Assembly: GCA_963814955.1 (NCBI GenBank)
Contig: CAWFEX010000012.1
Coordinates: 62,001-126,000 of the forward strand
Length of the DNA: 64,000 nucleotides
Direction: 5' to 3'
From: DATCJA01 sp963814955
Lineage (GTDB): Bacteria; Acidobacteriota; Vicinamibacteria; Vicinamibacterales; UBA2999
In this document: piece by piece, positions 49,684-58,282 of the stretch
Layout of the letters: each line of letters begins with the position of its first letter
How positions within the stretch are numbered: position 1 is the first letter of the stretch
Program-made: the position numbers and the translations under genes
Notes under the pieces: generated by a model
What the model was told of the DNA's origin: nothing
Databases searched by the model: none
The model's input: the letters and a program-made list of their open reading frames with translations, nothing else

Positions 49684-52644
49684 ATGGTGAGGCTCCTCCA
49701 CGACCGGTACGTTGCATACGACGACATTCATGGCTGCGATCTGGCCACGGGCGACGAAGTGCGCCTCGACGACCTCCCCGATGAGGTCTCGCGCGAAACC
49801 GTTCCCGCACTCATTGAGCTGCTGAACGACGGACGGGACGGCAGCCCCAGGTGGATAGCGCTCGACGTTCGCAACCGGGCGCAGGCTGCCGCTGTTGCCC
49901 GCCGCGCCGCGGCGGCTGGGCGGCTCCGCGGGTTCGTGCCGATCCTCGTGTCGTTGTACGGGCGTCTCCGGCATGCGCTGGCGAAGGATCTCGATCAACG
50001 GACGCTGCTGCTGATCGGGAGTGTTCCCGCGCCATCCCACACGGATGGGCACCCTCCGCGAAAGGCGTGGCAGCGCAAATTTCCAGGGCAGCCGTCGGCG
50101 CAGTCCAGTGCGGGTTGGAGCGCGAACACCAGCAACAGCCTCGCCGCTGAGCGCACGGCACTCGTCGATGCCGCCGCGCGCGCACCCCGACCGCACGTCC
50201 TCCTGACGTTTCGCGCCGGCGACAACACGCCAGCGGACGGCGTGGTCCGCGAAGCCCGCGCGGCATACGGTCTACAGCCGCGAGGGCGTCTGCAGGCCAG
50301 CGCTGCGCCGTCTCCGGATGTCATGCGTCACCTCGAAAGAGCGACGCGCGCAGCAGGGTTTCAGCGCGCGGGAAGGCATGCCGCCGCTGAACGTCTCCTT
50401 CGGGACGTCGCGGGCACTCTGGCCCGGCGCGAAGCCTGGGACGCAGCGGCACAGACGCTCATCGCGCTCGCCCGTTTGTTGCTCGAGCGAGGGCGGGTGA
50501 GTGGAGCGGACAAGGTGCTTGACGAAGCGGTGCATCTCGCTCAGTCCGGCGGAGATGAAGCGCTCGCCCTCGATGCGAGGATCTGGCAGGCGATAGCGCG
50601 TTCGGATGCCGGACGTCTGACGGACGCCGAGTCGATCTGCCGCGCGGTGCTACTTACGACGGCGGCATCGATGCCGCAACAGAGTTGGGCGCGGGCCGTG
50701 CTGGCCCGCGTTTTGTGCTGGCAGGACCGAGTGGACGAGGCGCGCCATTGCCACGTGCCGCCGTCCGCGGACTCATCATTCGATCGCGACGCCGTTGTTT
50801 CGGCCTCGATCGACGCGACGCTCATACGTACCCTTCTAGCTGCTGGTGAGGTATTCCACGCGGGGCTGGCGGCGCGCTCGTTGCTCGATCGCGTGGCAGA
50901 CGCGGCCGATCCTCTCACGCGACTCGTTGCGCAGACGGCGCATTTGCGTGTGGTTGCGGCTACTGGCGACCTGCACCTTGCGAGCCAGGCATTTCAGTCG
51001 GTCTGGACGCTTGCCAAACAAGCGCACGCTCCCTGGCGGGCCGTGCGGGCGCGTCTCATCTGGTACGACGCGCTGCAGCGAGGTGGTCGGCTTCGCGAGG
51101 CGCAGCGTGAACTCGATCGGGTGGCGCGCATGCGTCGCATCGCGCCGACGCTTGTCCGGCGCGCAATTGAAGCGCGCCTCGTCGCTGCCGCGGAGAAAAC
51201 GGATCGGAATACGGGGCCGAGCCGGGCAGCGACACGCGCCTCATCATGCGGCGTTGCGCTCGTGCATCTCGCGCACGAGGAGGACGACGACGGAGCAGCG
51301 CTGCGGCGTGTGCTCGAACGCACGGCGCGCGACCTGTGCCCGAGCCGCGTGGAACTGATATCGATGGACGCTGGTCCGGTCAGCACCCTCATCAGCATAG
51401 GAGCGGGACTGGCCACACATATCGGGCAACGCGTCCTCGAGGCGGGGATTCTCATCCAGAGCGACGTCGACGACGGCGCGTGCGAAGTAGGTGTTCCGGT
51501 CCGCCTCGGCAGCCGCCTACTCGCCGCCCTCATATGCCGATGGCCGCTCGACAGACAGCCTCCCCCGAACAGCCTCGACCTCTTGACGCTCGCCGCCGCC
51601 ATCATCGCCCCCCGGGTCGACGGTCTCATGAGCGGCATTCGCGAGGTATCAAATGCATCGACGTCTGTCCCGGAGCTGATTGGCGCAAGTGCAGCCATGT
51701 CGGAGGTGCGGCGCGCGATCGGACGCGCGGCGCGGGCGCCGTTCTCGGTGATGATCGAAGGGGAGAGCGGCGTCGGAAAAGAGCTCGCGGCGCGGGCGAT
51801 CCATCACCTCAGTCCCCGCCGCGAGCGGCGGTTTTGCGACGTGAATTGCGCGGCTCTTCCAGAGGAGCTTCTCGAATCGGAGCTGTTCGGTCACGCGAAG
51901 GGAGCGTTTACCGGCGCGGTCGCGGACAAGGCGGGTCTCTTCGAGGACGCCGACGGGGGCACGCTATTCCTCGACGAAGTGCCGGATCTCTCTCCGCGGG
52001 GACAAGCCAAGCTGCTGCGGGTCGTACAGCAGCAGGAAGTACGCCGCGTCGGCGAAACCTTCTCGCGCAAGGTCGATGTACGGCTCGTGGCCGCCGCCAA
52101 TCGCGATATGCGCGCCGAGGCGGCCGCAAAGCGATTCCGGACGGACCTGCTGTTCAGACTCGACGTCATTCACCTCCGTATCCCGCCGCTGCGGGAGCGC
52201 CCGGAGGACGTCCCGATCCTGGCGCGGCATTACTGGCGCATTGCGGCGGAGCGCGTCGGGTCGCGCGCTTCGTTGACGCATACGGTGCTGACGGAGCTGG
52301 CGCGGTATCCCTGGCCCGGCAACGTGCGGGAGTTGCAGAACGTGATGGCGGCATTGGCGGTGGCCGCACCCGCGCGAGGCCGGGTACCCGCATCGATACT
52401 TCCGGCAGCGATTTCAGGAGCCGCAGTCGTCACGACGCCCAAACTCGCCGAAGCGCGAACGCAGTTTGAGCGCCGCTGCGTCGAAGTGGCGCTGGCGCGC
52501 GCGAATGGCAGCCGAACGCGCGCCGCGGCCGAGCTGGGTTTGACGCGCCAGGGGCTGCTGAAGACCATGGCGCGGCTGGGCATTGATCCGTCGCAGCCTG
52601 ATGCGACCGACACGAGCGGAGGTGGTTCAGCAGAGGAAACGTAG
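49684..52644 (+). CDS. sigma54-dependent Fis-family regulator with long N-terminal helical/GAF sensor
   Basis: 986 residues. The C-terminal third is a complete AAA+ sigma54 activator: ELIGASAAMSEVRR, Walker A GESGVGKE near 693, the sigma54-contact loop GAFTGA near 740, Walker B GGTLFLDEVPD, and a C-terminal Fis-type HTH (ANGSRTRAAAELGLTRQGLL). The first ~650 residues combine an initial ~200-residue domain of unknown type, Ala/Arg-rich helices with a TPR look (FQRAGRHAAAERLLRDVAGT), and a GAF-like part before the AAA. No receiver domain, so activation is probably by ligand or partner protein. No obvious sigma54 promoter or target operon adjoins it. Confidence 0.9.
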   Translation: MVRLLHDRYVAYDDIHGCDLATGDEVRLDDLPDEVSRETVPALIELLNDGRDGSPRWIALDVRNRAQAAAVARRAAAAGRLRGFVPILVSLYGRLRHALAKDLDQRTLLLIGSVPAPSHTDGHPPRKAWQRKFPGQPSAQSSAGWSANTSNSLAAERTALVDAAARAPRPHVLLTFRAGDNTPADGVVREARAAYGLQPRGRLQASAAPSPDVMRHLERATRAAGFQRAGRHAAAERLLRDVAGTLARREAWDAAAQTLIALARLLLERGRVSGADKVLDEAVHLAQSGGDEALALDARIWQAIARSDAGRLTDAESICRAVLLTTAASMPQQSWARAVLARVLCWQDRVDEARHCHVPPSADSSFDRDAVVSASIDATLIRTLLAAGEVFHAGLAARSLLDRVADAADPLTRLVAQTAHLRVVAATGDLHLASQAFQSVWTLAKQAHAPWRAVRARLIWYDALQRGGRLREAQRELDRVARMRRIAPTLVRRAIEARLVAAAEKTDRNTGPSRAATRASSCGVALVHLAHEEDDDGAALRRVLERTARDLCPSRVELISMDAGPVSTLISIGAGLATHIGQRVLEAGILIQSDVDDGACEVGVPVRLGSRLLAALICRWPLDRQPPPNSLDLLTLAAAIIAPRVDGLMSGIREVSNASTSVPELIGASAAMSEVRRAIGRAARAPFSVMIEGESGVGKELAARAIHHLSPRRERRFCDVNCAALPEELLESELFGHAKGAFTGAVADKAGLFEDADGGTLFLDEVPDLSPRGQAKLLRVVQQQEVRRVGETFSRKVDVRLVAAANRDMRAEAAAKRFRTDLLFRLDVIHLRIPPLRERPEDVPILARHYWRIAAERVGSRASLTHTVLTELARYPWPGNVRELQNVMAALAVAAPARGRVPASILPAAISGAAVVTTPKLAEARTQFERRCVEVALARANGSRTRAAAELGLTRQGLLKTMARLGIDPSQPDATDTSGGGSAEET

Positions 52645-52730
52645 TGCGGCGCCCGTAGACGTCGTGGTCAAAAGTCTGGATGCGTCCGCTCTCACGGGTG
52701 TAGCATCGTCGGTTTGATGAGGAGGCTCAG

Positions 52731-53714
52731 ATGAGACCCGCGACTTCAATCGGCCTGGTGGCGGCATTCATCGTCCCGTTTTTTGCGTTCGTGATTGGGC
52801 AGGTGGACGCGCAGGGTCCGCCCGCCGCCCAGGCGCCTCCTGCGCCGGCGCTCAAGGAAACCGTAGCGCAGGAAATCCCGGGCGTCATCAGGGGCGGTAC
52901 GAAGATTGTGCTCCTTCGCGATGGATTCATGGGGACAGAAGGCGTTATCTCGATGCCTGACGGAAGCATGCTATTCACCGAGCAGGACGCGGACCGGATT
53001 ATCAAGGTCGACCGCGACGACCGGATCTCGACGTATCTTGAAAACACCAACCGGACGATCGGTCTGGCGTACGACCAGAAGGGTCGCCTGATCGGAACCC
53101 AATCGAGGGACCCCAAAGTGGGCGTGCTGGCGCCGGAACCACGCACCGTGCTCGCGGATTCGTTCGAGGGGCAGCGGCTCGTGCGGCCCAACGACCTCGT
53201 CATCGACCGCAAGGGCGGCATCTACTTCACGGATCCGCTGGGGAATCCACAGCAGCAATTCCGTGAGCCTCCTCCGGGGCGGAAGCCGCTCCTCTTCTAC
53301 ATCAGACCCGATGGCTCACTGATGAAGCTGACCGAAGAGATCACGAACCCGAACGGAGTTCAACTGAGCCCTGACGAAAAGACCCTGTACGCCACCAATG
53401 GGCAAGCCATCATGGCGTTCGATGTCCAACCGGACGGCAGCGTCAGAAATTCAAGGGTCTTCGCCAAGAGCGGCGGTGACGGCCTCGCGATCGACACTCA
53501 GGGACGGCTGTACTCCGCGGTTGGTGGCGTGCAGGGCATCCGCGTCTTTGCCGCCGATGGCAAGGATCTCGGCACTATCCCTGTCGGCGTCGCCCCGCAA
53601 AGTGTCGGGTTCGCGGGTCCCAACAAGAAAACCCTTTACATTGTCGGGCGCGGGGCACTGTACAAGACGCAGAGCGAAATGATCTCGCAGGGGATTCAAA
53701 CGCGCGCAAAGTGA
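52731..53714 (+). CDS. secreted SMP-30/gluconolactonase-like beta-propeller
   Basis: 327 residues with a signal peptide (IGLVAAFIVPFFAFVIGQVDAQ). The propeller shows GVISMPDGSMLFTEQDADRI, RPNDLVIDRKGGIYFTDPLG (metal-binding Asn/Asp of SMP-30) and NGVQLSPDEKTLYATNGQ. Members hydrolyse sugar lactones or related esters with a divalent metal. Periplasmic location is likely. Monocistronic. Confidence 0.88.
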   Translation: MRPATSIGLVAAFIVPFFAFVIGQVDAQGPPAAQAPPAPALKETVAQEIPGVIRGGTKIVLLRDGFMGTEGVISMPDGSMLFTEQDADRIIKVDRDDRISTYLENTNRTIGLAYDQKGRLIGTQSRDPKVGVLAPEPRTVLADSFEGQRLVRPNDLVIDRKGGIYFTDPLGNPQQQFREPPPGRKPLLFYIRPDGSLMKLTEEITNPNGVQLSPDEKTLYATNGQAIMAFDVQPDGSVRNSRVFAKSGGDGLAIDTQGRLYSAVGGVQGIRVFAADGKDLGTIPVGVAPQSVGFAGPNKKTLYIVGRGALYKTQSEMISQGIQTRAK

Positions 53715-53925
53715 TCGCCGGGTCTGCGATTCGACGAAATAGCCTCATCGCAGGACCCGGCCTACGTACTGACACGTTCGTGGGGCGGGTTCCGCGGAGA
53801 GCATTTCGCATCGAGCCGCGGACCCGCCGTCATTTCTTGATCCAGATCAATGGCTGCCGTCAGGCGGGCCGCTAGCCTTGTCTCGAAGACACCAATTCCA
53901 CGGTGTCGCGAACAGGCGGTGGCAG

Positions 53926-54777
53926 ATGACTTTGACGGCAGCAGATCGGCCCTCTACTCAGCAGGCGCAATGGTTCGTTTCCTGGTTTGATTCCGCGCAT
54001 TACCAGAAACTCTACGAGCACAGAGACGCCGCCGAAGCTTCAGGATTCGTCGACGCGCTCATCGCGCGACTCCAACCCGGCGCGTCGGCAACGATGCTCG
54101 ACCTTGGCTGCGGCACCGGGCGTCATTCGCGGCACCTGGCGTCGAAAGGGTTCCGCGTGACGGGTATCGACCTGGCCGCCAGCAGCATCGCGGAGGCAGC
54201 GCAATCCGAGCGGCCGAACCTCAGGTTTTTCCGGCGCGACATGCGGGCTCCGTTCGGCCGGAACAAGTTCGACTACGTCTTCAGCTTCTTCACGAGTTTC
54301 GGGTACTTCGATGACGCCACAGAGCACCTCGCGGTCGTTCGGAACATTGCGAGGTCGCTGAAGCCCGGCGGCACACTGGTGCTCGATTACCTGAACAGCC
54401 ATCATGCCGAAATGCGTCTGACACGCGAGGAAACCAGGGTGATCGACGGAGTTGTGTATCGGATTGCGCGCTGGAGCACCTCGAAACATTTGTTCAAGCG
54501 GATCGTGATCGAGGACGAGCGGGAGGGTCAGCCGCTGGAATACTGCGAACGCGTGGCGAAGTTCACGTTGCGGGATTTCGAATCCATGTTCGCGCTTCAC
54601 GGCCTGGGCCTGGACGCGGTGTACGGCGACTACCACCTGAACCGGTACGATGCCGAGGCCTCACCGCGGATGATCCTGCTGGCCCGCAACGCTGAGCGCA
54701 CGGCGAAACGCGTCTCACTTCCTCGACAAGTTCTTGCGGATGCGGCTGAGCGTCTCGGGCGTAAGGCCGAGATATGA
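53926..54777 (+). CDS. class I SAM-dependent methyltransferase
   Basis: 283 residues from the ATG at 53926 (MTLTAADRPSTQQAQWF); codons upstream to 53878 are atypical. Motif I MLDLGCGTGRHSRHLASKG, then VTGIDLAASSIAEA and LKPGGTLVLDYLNSHH. The WFVSWFDSAHYQKLYEHRD start is typical of the UbiE-like small-molecule subgroup with unknown substrate. The 3' end overlaps the convergent Crp gene by 63 bases. Confidence 0.87.
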   Translation: MTLTAADRPSTQQAQWFVSWFDSAHYQKLYEHRDAAEASGFVDALIARLQPGASATMLDLGCGTGRHSRHLASKGFRVTGIDLAASSIAEAAQSERPNLRFFRRDMRAPFGRNKFDYVFSFFTSFGYFDDATEHLAVVRNIARSLKPGGTLVLDYLNSHHAEMRLTREETRVIDGVVYRIARWSTSKHLFKRIVIEDEREGQPLEYCERVAKFTLRDFESMFALHGLGLDAVYGDYHLNRYDAEASPRMILLARNAERTAKRVSLPRQVLADAAERLGRKAEI

Positions 54778-55311
54778 CGCGATCATCCATTGGGGAACGC
54801 GCAGCGCGATTGCGGCGTACGTCTTCATAAACTCCAGATAGCGCTCTTCGGCCGACGTACTGAGCGCACTGACGATCCGTTGATCCTTGGCGGCTGCGTG
54901 GCGCTGCAGTCCAGTGCGCTGCGCCGCGGCATATCCGGGAACGTTGTCGACAATCTTCTGGTGTGAAGGCGGATCGATCAGGAGAAGCTCGGAATCCTCG
55001 ATTGCATCCACGAAGTACTGCGACGGCGTTCGCGCCGCAAGGCTGTTGATGTCCGCGAACCACCAGTTCTCAGGGGCGAACATGACGATGTGTTCCTTGC
55101 CCTTGCCGTCGATCACATAGCTGCGAAGGCAGCCGCTGGCAACGAACGCGGCATGGGTCGCCGCGTCACCGGCACGTTGAAGAAACTCGCCCGTTCGAAG
55201 CACCTTCGGTTCGAAGAGTGCCCTCATGAAGGCGAACTCCTCCTCGGTGAACGGCGCTTTGTCTGCCAGGTACGCCCGCAGCGGTTCGAATTGGGACGCA
55301 GATGCTGACAT
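54715..55311 (-). CDS. Crp/Fnr-family transcriptional regulator
   Basis: 198 residues. N-terminal cyclic-nucleotide-binding fold (GEFLQRAGDAATHAAFVASG, then SYVIDGKGKEHIVMFAPENW). The C-terminal HTH (VPQWMIASYLGLTPETLSRI) binds DNA. No Fnr-type Cys cluster, so it is not an oxygen sensor of that kind. This short subgroup often regulates a neighbouring gene; the methyltransferase is convergent, so a target is not evident. Confidence 0.9.
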   Translation of the reverse strand: MSASASQFEPLRAYLADKAPFTEEEFAFMRALFEPKVLRTGEFLQRAGDAATHAAFVASGCLRSYVIDGKGKEHIVMFAPENWWFADINSLAARTPSQYFVDAIEDSELLLIDPPSHQKIVDNVPGYAAAQRTGLQRHAAAKDQRIVSALSTSAEERYLEFMKTYAAIALRVPQWMIASYLGLTPETLSRIRKNLSRK

Positions 55312-55324
55312 TGGTGTGGCGACT

Positions 55325-55597
55325 CTAACCTGTGGATACGGAGCCGGTGTTCACGTGACGGCCGCTCTGGAATACATGTCGATCGGGCATTCGAATGGCG
55401 GGAAACACTCGCGCTTCGCCTTCGTCACGGAACGACAATACTGCGTCGATGCACCCGCGCGAATCGTCACCGCGGTCGATGTAGTCGCCCAGGAAAACCA
55501 CTACATCATCCTTCGAAACCTCACCGTGAATCTGACCGAGCAGATCCTGCAGTGCAGCCAGATTGCCATGGATGTCACCAATCGCGAACGTGGCCAT
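55325..55597 (-). pseudogene. truncated Ser/Thr-type metallophosphatase
   Basis: Starts MATFAIGDIHGNLAALQDLL, the first metal motif GDxHG, and continues to VVVFLGDYIDRGDDSRGCID, the second motif GDxxDRG. The homology stops near residue 60 and the frame ends at 90. The later GNHE and histidine motifs of the ~220-residue family are absent, and the next gene begins immediately. It is a fragment that cannot be catalytic. Confidence 0.8.
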
Positions 55598-55741
55598 GCG
55601 TCTCGGATACGCAGTACCTTACCATCGTGGTTGATGAACTATTTGGATCCTCAAGAAGTCACTTTTGTGAAAACGTCAGCTACGTGACGATTCAGCGCAA
55701 GGAGACACCGAGCGTCTGAACCGGGTTTGAAAGGGAAAAGG

Positions 55742-56530
55742 ATGATCGGCGCCATTGCGGGTGATGTCATCGGCTCCGTCCACGAATGTGGCATGACCAA
55801 GTCCACAGACTTTCCACTGTTCGATACGCTCAGTTGCTTTACTGATGACACGGTCCTGACCGTCGCCACAGCGCATGCGATTCTCAGCGGCACGTCGTAC
55901 GAAACCGCTTACCGTGACTTCGGGCGAAGGTATCCGAATGCCGGTTACGGCGGCTTGTTCCGTGAGTGGCTCTTGTTGGCAGACCCCCGACCGTACAACA
56001 GTTGGGGCAACGGTTCGGCGATGCGAGTGGCGCCCGTCGGGTGGGCGTTCGACAGCATTGACGAAGTTTTGCGCGAAGCAGAGCGCAGCGCGGCGGCCAC
56101 GCACAACCATCCCGAAGGGATCAAAGGCGCGCAGGCGACGGCGCTGGCTGTGTTCCTGGGCTGGTCAGGGGCGTCGAAGGAAGAGATCCGGGATGACGTC
56201 GCCGAGCGCTTTGGTTATGACCTGCACCGGCACATCGACGGGATTCGGAGCACTTATCAGTGGAGCGTATCGTGTCAAGGATCCGTGCCCGAAGCCATCG
56301 TAGCCTTTCTCGATTCGAAAGACGTGGAGGATGCCATCCGGCTCGCCATATCCCTTGGTGGCGACGCAGACACACTGGCGGCGATTGCCGGCGGAATCGC
56401 GCACGCGTTTTATCGACACGTGCCGGACAGCATTGTGGCCGAGGTGAGAGAGCGCCTGCCTGCCGAGTTTCTCCAAGTGGTCGATGAATTCGAGAGTCGA
56501 TTCTCGGTTCGAGACGTGAGGTCGGGCTGA
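55742..56530 (+). CDS. ADP-ribosylglycohydrolase
   Basis: 262 residues from the ATG at 55742 (MIGAIAGDVIGSVHE); an ATG at 55727 adds five residues. Metal-site motifs GDVIGS, SCFTDDTVLTVA and ISLGGDADTLAAIAGG are those of the DraG/ARH family, which cleaves ADP-ribose from proteins, nucleic acids or small molecules. Length is standard. No ADP-ribosyltransferase is visible nearby, so the target is unknown. Confidence 0.92.
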   Translation: MIGAIAGDVIGSVHECGMTKSTDFPLFDTLSCFTDDTVLTVATAHAILSGTSYETAYRDFGRRYPNAGYGGLFREWLLLADPRPYNSWGNGSAMRVAPVGWAFDSIDEVLREAERSAAATHNHPEGIKGAQATALAVFLGWSGASKEEIRDDVAERFGYDLHRHIDGIRSTYQWSVSCQGSVPEAIVAFLDSKDVEDAIRLAISLGGDADTLAAIAGGIAHAFYRHVPDSIVAEVRERLPAEFLQVVDEFESRFSVRDVRSG

Positions 56531-56589
56531 AGAGGTCCGGCTTCCGCCTACGCCAAGGCTACGGCGGACAAGAAAGCCGGACACGACGT

Positions 56590-57528
56590 CTACTGCGCTT
56601 CGCCGTATGCGACCTGTGCTGCCAGCGTCACGCGATTGGCGCCGCGATAGGCGAGGCCCGGAAATGTCTTCGGCATCTCATCCTGGAGAGCCTTTGCCGC
56701 TTCTTCCGACGATCGTCCTTGTGTTCTCAACTCCGCCGCGCGCGTTTGCAGCGCGCGGAAATAGTCGCGATACGTCGCGATCATCGACCCGTCGCCGCGG
56801 CGTCCGTGACTGGGGATGATGACGGCCGGTTTCATCGCGTCGAGACGGTCGAGGATGGAACTCCATGTTCGAACACTCGAATAGGTCGGCTGAAACGCCG
56901 GAAACGCCGGCATGACGACGTCACCGGTGAACAGGACTCGATCCTCCTCGATGAGGAACACCGTGTCGCCGCGTGTATGTGCCGGTCCGGTGCCGACAAT
57001 TCGGACATGAACGCCGCCGAGATCGAGCCTGTGCTCCCGGTCGAACGAAATGTCCGTCTTCCGGAAATTCACTCCTCGGAGCAGCTCGGTGTTGAACGCA
57101 TTCTGGGTCGCGAAGTTGATGGCGGTCGCCAGTCCGAGCTCGGCCAGATCCTGGTCCTGCACCTTCGAACGAATCACTCTCGTCGAGGCGGGAAATCCCT
57201 GAGCGCCCAGATCGTGTTCGGCATGGTAGTGGGTCATGGCGAGGTACTGCTCGCCGCCGCGGCTCACCTTGGCAGCCTCACGCGCAGCCGTCTGGCCGTT
57301 TCGCGGCCCGAGGCCGGTATCGATGACGAGCGTCGCACGCGAGCCGACGACGATTCCGATGTTCGACACCTGCGGCACATCGCCGTCGGGAATCCAATAG
57401 ACGTGAGGAGAGATCTTCTCGGTCGCGTTCTCGCGCACCAGAGGCTGAGTCGCGGGTTGCTGCGCGCGCAACGCCAGGCTGGCTGCGAAGGCAAGCGCGA
57501 TCGCCGAAACGATGCGCCGCCTGTTCAC
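56590..57528 (-). CDS. secreted MBL-fold metallohydrolase
   Basis: 312 residues from the GTG at 57528 (VNRRRIVSAIALAF); the upstream in-frame stretch is not protein-like. A signal peptide (ALAFAASLALRAQ) is followed by the MBL fold: GSRATLVIDTGLGPRNGQ, zinc motif THYHAEHDLGA, GPAHTRGDTVFLIEEDRVLF and SHGRRGDG. The HxHxxHD-type motif with a HTRGD second site fits the quinoprotein-relay/SoxH-like group. Substrate unknown; it is followed by a secreted unknown in the same direction. Confidence 0.88.
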   Translation of the reverse strand: MNRRRIVSAIALAFAASLALRAQQPATQPLVRENATEKISPHVYWIPDGDVPQVSNIGIVVGSRATLVIDTGLGPRNGQTAAREAAKVSRGGEQYLAMTHYHAEHDLGAQGFPASTRVIRSKVQDQDLAELGLATAINFATQNAFNTELLRGVNFRKTDISFDREHRLDLGGVHVRIVGTGPAHTRGDTVFLIEEDRVLFTGDVVMPAFPAFQPTYSSVRTWSSILDRLDAMKPAVIIPSHGRRGDGSMIATYRDYFRALQTRAAELRTQGRSSEEAAKALQDEMPKTFPGLAYRGANRVTLAAQVAYGEAQ

Positions 57529-57633
57529 GTGGGTTCGCTCCCCCAAAACCGGTCCATTCTGACGATTCGTCTCCGTGTCTCCGTGCCTCCGTGGCCGGTG
57601 ATGTCGAGCGGTAGCCTGCGCTCGTGGCAACAT

Positions 57634-58068
57634 CTACCGTGACGGACAGCGGTCGGGCAGCACCTGGAAGCCTTCCACGTCGATGACGATCTGGTTGTAC
57701 ATCGGGTCGCGGATTGGGTCGCGCGAAGTCGTGGTACCGCCGACCCGGACGCGGCCGCCGAGGAACGTCACGCCTCCCGGCCCCGCTACATCTGACTTGC
57801 GCACAAGCCCCGTGATTTCAACCATCGACCCTTCGCGCTTCTTGATATCGTCCAGAAGGCTGCGCGGGCCGGATAGTCGAAATCGCCGTCCGGGACTTAT
57901 CCCCGTCGTGGTGTTCTCGCGACCCTCGGTCTCCCCGACGACAAACAAACGGTCTTTCGAACAACCGGGGACCGTAATGCGTGTCGAATCGCTCGGGACG
58001 GGCCGTTCCTGCGCGACGACGACACCGGCAACCGAGAACGCGAACAGGAGGGCGATCAGCACGTGCAT
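57634..58068 (-). CDS. secreted hypothetical protein
   Basis: 144 residues with signal peptide MHVLIALLFAFSVAGVVVAQ. The mature part is beta-rich (ITVPGCSKDRLFVVGETEG, then SMVEITGLVRKSDVAG and NQIVIDVEGFQVL) and may be an OB-like fold. A single Cys pair (Cys36 and Cys141 by count) could be a disulfide. No family recognised. Upstream of the MBL gene in the same direction, about 100 bases apart. Confidence 0.65.
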   Translation of the reverse strand: MHVLIALLFAFSVAGVVVAQERPVPSDSTRITVPGCSKDRLFVVGETEGRENTTTGISPGRRFRLSGPRSLLDDIKKREGSMVEITGLVRKSDVAGPGGVTFLGGRVRVGGTTTSRDPIRDPMYNQIVIDVEGFQVLPDRCPSR

Positions 58069-58282
58069 GGCGCCAGTGTAACGCCTTTTTTGCGGGTCCT
58101 CCCCAGGCAGAGTCGGCCCGGGCGGCAGATGACGAGAAGTGCCTAATATGAGCGCGAAACCGCGTCAGGCTTGCGCGTTCCCGAATCGAGGCGTAGTCTC
58201 TGCGTGTCGAATCCGCGGATTCGGCGGGAAGACCAAATAGCGGCGGGTCGTCGGCCATCATGTTCGCGGAAGGAGCTCAGAA

